Below are positions 59,396 to 64,000 of a stretch of DNA of 64,000 bases, in pieces. The stretch is from Chondromyces crocatus (GTDB lineage Bacteria; Myxococcota_A; Polyangia; Polyangiales; Polyangiaceae), in contig NZ_CP012159.1 in NCBI RefSeq assembly GCF_001189295.1, positions 1,440,001 through 1,504,000 of the forward strand, given 5' to 3'. A model generated the notes under the pieces. It was given only the letters and a program-made list of their open reading frames with translations, was not told the origin of the DNA and made no database searches. The position numbers and the translations under genes are program-made. The number at the start of each line of letters is the position of its first letter. Position 1 is the first letter of the stretch.

Positions 59396-61651
59396 ATGAG
59401 CGATCCGCACGTCCGCGTTCTCTCGACCCTCGCTGTGGAGGGCAAATCGTACCGGGTGCTCGCCTACGAGCTGGTCGAGGCCCTCGCCGAGCCCGGCTTC
59501 GCCGCCTGCGAGGTGTATGACGACGACGCTCCGCTTCCGCTGCCGGAGGAGGTCATCGGGCGACGCGCGCGCCTGACCCTCTCGCGCAGCGATGGGGCGC
59601 AGGAGCGCGCCTTCGACGGCACCATCGTCGAGGCCGAGCTCGCGCCGGACGAGGACGATGTTCCTGCTTTACGCCTGCGTGTCGAGCCGCTGCTCTTCCG
59701 GCCCGGCCTGCGCGCCGACTGCCGCATCTTCCAGGACAAGAGTGGTCCGGATCTGGTGAAGGAGGTGCTCATCGAAGCGGGTGTCCCTGCCGGTCGGCAA
59801 CACTGGCTTCTCGTGGAGTCGCACCCCGTGCGCCCCTACACCGTCCAGTACCGTGAGACGGATCTCGATTTCATCCAGCGGATCCTCTTCGAGGAGGGCA
59901 TCTACTACGCGGTCCGGCCGGGCGATGGGGGCGAGACGATCGCGTTCTGCGATCACCCGGACGGGATGGGCGAGATCGCGGGCGCCACGACGCTCACCTT
60001 CTTCGAGGACTTCGGTTTCGAGGGGGGGGCGGACCGTGTCGTTCACGTCTCCCAGACGGCCGCGGTCCGCAGCGACAAGGCGTACTTGCGTGACTACGAT
60101 CCCGAGCGTCCCTCGTTCACGGTGGAGGGCAAGGCGGAGGGGACCGACGAGGGGCCGCACACGCTCGAGATCTACGAGTACCCCGCGCGCAGCACGGACG
60201 ACGCGGAGGTCGAGCGTCGCACCCAGGTGCTGCTCGAGTCGGTGCAGGCGGAGCGGGACGTCATCCAGGGAGAGACGGGCTCGCTCGCGCTCGCTCCCGG
60301 CTTGCGCTTCACCCTGGAAGGGCACCCGTACGAGCCCCTCAACCAGGAACTGATGGTCACCCGTTCTCGCATCACGGGCACGGATCCCAGCTCCTTTCAG
60401 GCGCATGTAGGCCGCAAGCCGACGTACGCCTGCGCCTTCTGGGGCGTCCCCACGAAGACCACGCGCTACCGGCCTCCGCGTCGGCTCCGGAGTGCAGCGC
60501 TGCCGGGCGCGCAGACGGCCGTCGTGTGTGGAGCGGGTGGCGAGGAGATCCACACCGACGGTTCGGCGCAGGTGAAGGCGTCGTTCCACTGGGATCGATC
60601 GGGCCAGAAGGACGAGAACGCGAGCCGCTGGATCCGCACGAGTCAGCTCACGCTGGGCGGGTCGATGCTGCTGCCGCGGGTGGGGTGGGAGGTGGCGGTG
60701 CGGCACGAAGGGGGGGATCCGGACCGCCCGATGGTCATGGGCCGGATGTACAACGCCCTCACGCCGCCTCCGTACGCCTTGCCGGGGGGGGCCGCGAAGA
60801 GTGCGCTGCAGACGGCGACCAGCCCTGGAGGCGGCAGCGCGAACGAGCTGCGCATGTCCGACACCAAGGGGGCCGAGGAGATGTTCCTCGGTGGCTCGCG
60901 TGACATGTCGACCGACGTCAAGAACAACGCCACGGAGTCGGTCGCCAACGACCACAAGAAGACGGTCGGCGGCAACCAGACCGAGAGCGTGACCAACAGC
61001 CTGACCTCCGCGATCGGCGCCAACCAGAGCATCGAGATCGGTGGAGACCAGTCGATCAACATCGAGACGTTCCACGTCGACGAGGTCATGGGGGACCACA
61101 CCCTCACCATCGGTGGTAACCGTGATCTCAAGGTCGGTGGCGACCACCGGGTCAGTGTCGGCGGCAGCAGCACGACCGAGACGGGGAGCAACCACATCGA
61201 GCTGGTGGTGGGCGCGGTCTCCCACGAGACGCTGGCGTCCCTCGATCACACGGTCGGCACCGCCCTCGTCGAGCTGGCCGTGGGGACGCGCACCGTCAAC
61301 GTCGGTGGCGATCGCAGCGAGGCGATCGGCCTTGCGAAGCTGATCGCTACGAGGTCGGGGCGGGGCGTGGACGTCGGTGGGTCGCTGGACGTCAAGGCCG
61401 TGGGGGCGGTGGCGCATGTCGGTAGCGCCGACCGCGTGGAGCAGTCCGGAGGGACCTTCACCGAGCTGGCGGTCGGCGCGCAGATCGTCAAGGCCGGGGG
61501 CAACGTCACCTTCGAAGCGAGTGGGTTGCTCACGCTGGTCATGGGGGCGTCGGTCCTGTCGCTCACGCCCGCCAGCGTGGCGGTGCTCGGCCTGTCCGCG
61601 AAGCTCGACGGCGAGGTGACCGACCTGTCGATCGTGGTCATCGACAACTGA
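59396..61651 (+). CDS. vgrG: type VI secretion spike protein VgrG (2 of 3)
   Basis: A 751-residue VgrG with the same domain order as its neighbours: gp27-like N-terminus (FEEGIYYAVRPGDGGE; CRIFQDKSGPDLVKEVLIEA), OB fold ~390-460 (KASFHWDRSGQKDENASRWI, GDPDRPMVMGRMYN), then beta-helix repeats (NQSIEIGGDQSINIE, GNRDLKVGGDHRVSVGG). A GAGAAGGG site precedes the ATG. Similarity to VgrG1 is domain-wide but moderate, so the two are old paralogues and not recent copies. No extra enzyme domain. vgrG3 begins 12 nt after its stop. Confidence 0.95.
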   Translation: MSDPHVRVLSTLAVEGKSYRVLAYELVEALAEPGFAACEVYDDDAPLPLPEEVIGRRARLTLSRSDGAQERAFDGTIVEAELAPDEDDVPALRLRVEPLLFRPGLRADCRIFQDKSGPDLVKEVLIEAGVPAGRQHWLLVESHPVRPYTVQYRETDLDFIQRILFEEGIYYAVRPGDGGETIAFCDHPDGMGEIAGATTLTFFEDFGFEGGADRVVHVSQTAAVRSDKAYLRDYDPERPSFTVEGKAEGTDEGPHTLEIYEYPARSTDDAEVERRTQVLLESVQAERDVIQGETGSLALAPGLRFTLEGHPYEPLNQELMVTRSRITGTDPSSFQAHVGRKPTYACAFWGVPTKTTRYRPPRRLRSAALPGAQTAVVCGAGGEEIHTDGSAQVKASFHWDRSGQKDENASRWIRTSQLTLGGSMLLPRVGWEVAVRHEGGDPDRPMVMGRMYNALTPPPYALPGGAAKSALQTATSPGGGSANELRMSDTKGAEEMFLGGSRDMSTDVKNNATESVANDHKKTVGGNQTESVTNSLTSAIGANQSIEIGGDQSINIETFHVDEVMGDHTLTIGGNRDLKVGGDHRVSVGGSSTTETGSNHIELVVGAVSHETLASLDHTVGTALVELAVGTRTVNVGGDRSEAIGLAKLIATRSGRGVDVGGSLDVKAVGAVAHVGSADRVEQSGGTFTELAVGAQIVKAGGNVTFEASGLLTLVMGASVLSLTPASVAVLGLSAKLDGEVTDLSIVVIDN

Positions 61652-61663
61652 GGCGAGGGGCGC

Positions 61664-64000
61664 ATGGCGAGACAGTTCCAGGCAGAGCTCATCCTCCCCG
61701 ACATCGCGACGTTTCACGTCGCGCGGTTCGTCGCGACGCACGAGAGCGGGCGCCCACCCGAGGTCCAGGTCGAGGCCATCCTCGAAGGGGTCGTCGAGCT
61801 GGATGCGCTGGTCGGTCGAGCTGGCGCCCTGCGCTTCGGCGTGCTGGGCGAGGAGTCCCGTACCTTCCCGGGCATCATCGAGAGCGCCACGATCGTCGGG
61901 GGGACGGAGCGTGGTCTCGGCGCCCGACCCACGCACTATCGCCTGCGCCTCGTCTCCGTCCTCTGCTTGCTGGCGCGCAGTGTGGACTCGCGCATCTTCC
62001 AGCACCTCTCGGTTCCGGAGATCGTCACGCAGGTGCTCTCGGAGCATGGCGTCACCCGGGTGGAGCAGCGCCTCGTCGACACGTACGAGCCGCGCGAGTA
62101 CTGCGTGCAGTACCAGGAGAGCGCCCTCGATTTCGTCTCGAGGCTCTGTGAGCACGAAGGGATTCACCTCCAGAGCGAACCGGACGCGGAAGGTGCCGAG
62201 ACGATCGTGCTGTGTGACGACAGCGAGACGGCGCCGTTCATGGCGGGTGATCCGGCGCTCGCGGCTCGTCCCCGCACGGCCTTGCTGGAGGCCGAGGATG
62301 CCATCTATGCCCTCCGGCCGAAGCGTCGCGTTCGCTCGGGCAAGGTGGTGCTGCGCGACTTCGACTTCGAGCACCCCAAGCTCGACCTGACGGTGACCGC
62401 GGCGGCCAAGGAGTCCCCGGAGCTCGCCGTGTACGACTACCCTGGTGGCTACTCCTCGCCGGAGCAGGGAGAGCGGCTCGCCCGCATCCGGCTCGAGGCG
62501 GAGCAGGTGGCGTCGCAGGGCCTCGAGGTCGATGCGGTGTGTGCTCGCCTCGTGGCGGGTCATCGCTTGCGGGTGATCGACGCCGGGGAGCTCGACGGGA
62601 GCTACTTCACGGTCTCGGTCACGCACACGTTCGATGGCGGCGTCGGCGAGGGCGCTGGCAAGGCCAGCTACCTGGCCCGCGCTCGCTTGCTCCCGGAAGC
62701 CATCCCGTTTCGGCCGCCGCGTCGCACGCCGATCCCCGTCATCGCCGGCCCACAGACCGCGACGGTCGTCGCCCCCGAGGGGGCAGCGCCGGAGAGCATC
62801 CATACCGACAAGCAAGGGCGCTGCAAGGTGCGGTTCCACTGGGACCGCAGTGGCATCCAGGATGAGCGCGCGTCCTGCTGGATGCGGGTCATGCAGCTCC
62901 AGACCTCGGGGTCGCTCGTTCTGCCTCGGGTCGACTGGGAGGTGATCGTCGAGTTCCTCGAAGGGGACCCCGATCGGCCGATCATCACCGGTCGGCTTTA
63001 CAACGGGGTGTTCATGCCTCCGTACGCGCTCCCCGAGGGGAAGACCCGCACGGCGCTGCGCTCGGCGAGCACGCCGGGCGGAGGTGGCGCCAACGAGATC
63101 CGCTTCGAGGACAAGGCGGGCGCAGAGGAGATCATGATGCACGCGCAGCGGGACATGAAGGTCGCCGCCGCGAACAACGCGAAGAGGCGCGTCGGGAACA
63201 ACGAGACCACGGTGATCGGCAACAACGCCTCGCTCCAGGTCGGGGGAGAGCAGACCACGAAGATCACGAAGGGCGAGCAGATCACCATCGGCGCCAACCA
63301 GGTGGTCACGGTGGGGGGCGATCGCAAGGTCGAGGTGAATGCCGTGAGCGCCACGACCGTGCATGGCAACGCGACCACCACGGTGGGGGGCAACCAGTTC
63401 GAGATGGATGGGAACCCGCTGGAGGCGCTGCTCGCTCTCGCGGCGCAGGCGGCAGAGCAGTTCGCTCAGTCCCTCGCGGACAACGCCGTCGCGGCGATCC
63501 AGGCGAACGTGGACGGTGCCGTGAACCAGGTCATGGGACCGATCAACGCCCTCAACGACCAGGTGCAGGGCATTTCGGATGCGATGAAGGCGGTGGGGGA
63601 TGGCGATCTGAGCGGCATGGGGGCGATGGTCGCGGGGGCGAGCCGACTGCCGGGGGCAGGTGAGTTTGCTGCAGCGCTCGGAGGTCGAGGGAGCGCCGCG
63701 GGGCGGGGAGGGGGAGGCGGTGGAGGAGGCGGCGTGGGCGGCGGGGGCGGTGGCGATGCCCTCGGAGGGCTGACCACGGCAGCGAACGGTGCTGCCGGCC
63801 AGGCGAACGCGCTGACGGCGATGGCGGCTGGCGCTGCCCGAGGGGCGATGCATCAGGCCATCGGTCAAGGGGTCGGCGCCGCTCACCAGGCGCTCGCCAG
63901 CGCGCTCGGCGTCGATGGGGGTGGTGGTGGTGGCTCCTCGATGGCGAATCAGGGGGGGCCGGAAGGAGACGTCGCCGGGATCGATGCCACCGATCGGGAG
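61664..64000 (+). CDS. vgrG: type VI secretion spike protein VgrG with long C-terminal extension (3 of 3, partial)
   Basis: Starts at ATG 61664 (GAGGGGC upstream) and stays open to the window edge, 779 codons, so the protein is longer than 779 residues. gp27-like region to ~360 (ARSVDSRIFQHLSVPEIVTQ, DTYEPREYCVQYQESALDFV), OB fold at ~380-450 (CKVRFHWDRSGIQDERASCW, GDPDRPIITGRLYN), beta-helix to ~580. Then ~195 residues follow: a helical Ala/Gln-rich segment, two poly-glycine runs (near 63.71 kb and 63.92 kb) and Ala-rich helices. This goes beyond a plain VgrG and may link to an effector or adaptor domain outside the window. The end is missing, so the nature of the tail is open. Confidence 0.92.
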   Translation, partial: MARQFQAELILPDIATFHVARFVATHESGRPPEVQVEAILEGVVELDALVGRAGALRFGVLGEESRTFPGIIESATIVGGTERGLGARPTHYRLRLVSVLCLLARSVDSRIFQHLSVPEIVTQVLSEHGVTRVEQRLVDTYEPREYCVQYQESALDFVSRLCEHEGIHLQSEPDAEGAETIVLCDDSETAPFMAGDPALAARPRTALLEAEDAIYALRPKRRVRSGKVVLRDFDFEHPKLDLTVTAAAKESPELAVYDYPGGYSSPEQGERLARIRLEAEQVASQGLEVDAVCARLVAGHRLRVIDAGELDGSYFTVSVTHTFDGGVGEGAGKASYLARARLLPEAIPFRPPRRTPIPVIAGPQTATVVAPEGAAPESIHTDKQGRCKVRFHWDRSGIQDERASCWMRVMQLQTSGSLVLPRVDWEVIVEFLEGDPDRPIITGRLYNGVFMPPYALPEGKTRTALRSASTPGGGGANEIRFEDKAGAEEIMMHAQRDMKVAAANNAKRRVGNNETTVIGNNASLQVGGEQTTKITKGEQITIGANQVVTVGGDRKVEVNAVSATTVHGNATTTVGGNQFEMDGNPLEALLALAAQAAEQFAQSLADNAVAAIQANVDGAVNQVMGPINALNDQVQGISDAMKAVGDGDLSGMGAMVAGASRLPGAGEFAAALGGRGSAAGRGGGGGGGGGVGGGGGGDALGGLTTAANGAAGQANALTAMAAGAARGAMHQAIGQGVGAAHQALASALGVDGGGGGGSSMANQGGPEGDVAGIDATDRE

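Noticed and set aside
59669-63886. 1,405-codon antisense ORF under vgrG2 and vgrG3
   Set aside because: It is an artefact of GC-biased third positions: the product is Arg/His/Asp-rich with no family resemblance, and both sense genes have clear VgrG motifs.

Overview
The window is about 64 kb of very GC-rich DNA (third codon positions almost always G or C). Gene content points to a myxobacterium, most likely of the Sorangium/Chondromyces/Polyangium type: Hanks-type Ser/Thr kinases fused to other modules, very long TPR proteins, exported Cys- and Ser-rich DUF2330 proteins, MoeA duplications, and type VI secretion (T6SS) spike genes. This assignment is inference from gene content; there is no rRNA, tRNA or other taxonomic marker here. 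I saw no CRISPR array, prophage, insertion sequence or integrase.

Layout. 0.1-6.1 kb: a GNAT-like hypothetical gene, an FAD amine/amino-acid oxidase, a zinc-ribbon Ser/Thr kinase, threonine synthase and a DoxX protein. 6.4-7.8 kb: a two-gene cassette that looks like a polymorphic-toxin unit, a 128-aa small protein overlapping by GTGA a 346-aa protein with a zinc deaminase signature (HAE ... PHCAEC). 8-12.5 kb: a luciferase-like monooxygenase, a Cys-rich lipoprotein, a 1-kb repeat-rich noncoding stretch and a stand-alone KAS III-type thiolase. 12.9-17.9 kb: a tightly overlapped operon of a HAD phosphatase and a MalK/UgpC-type ABC importer. 18-22.2 kb: an AI-2E-family membrane protein, an unknown gene, a LON-domain protein and FolE. 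22.5-26.5 kb: a complete polyamine importer in the order potC-potD-potB-potA. 26.7-32.7 kb: an exported DUF2330 protein with a Cys/Asp repeat tail, then moeA, a moeA-PBP fusion and mobA.

32.7-48.8 kb is a long minus-strand block: a lone periplasm-facing protein, a ~1,950-aa TPR protein, a degenerate Ser/Thr kinase with a membrane segment and a formylglycine-enzyme-like tail, a 716-aa protein that may carry a caspase-like His/Cys pair, a 1,085-aa signal-peptide/coiled-coil/multi-TM/AAA-type ATPase, and a small MscS channel. The last two are 9 nt apart and look like one system.

49-55.5 kb on the plus strand: an overlapping trio (CCA-enzyme-like HD domain, sigma-70 region 4, minimal nucleotidyltransferase), then plsB, mepA and an orphan DNA methyltransferase, the last two with start/stop overlaps. 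55.6-64 kb: a T6SS module with a repeat-containing linker protein and three consecutive vgrG genes, the third leaving the window with a long Gly-rich extension.

A recurrent signal across the window is a TA(G/C)(C/G)(C/A)T hexamer 6-8 nt upstream of a start codon, at six genes that mostly lack a usable Shine-Dalgarno site. This suggests leaderless transcription and was used to choose several starts. Most other long ORFs on opposite strands are GC-driven shadows and are omitted.
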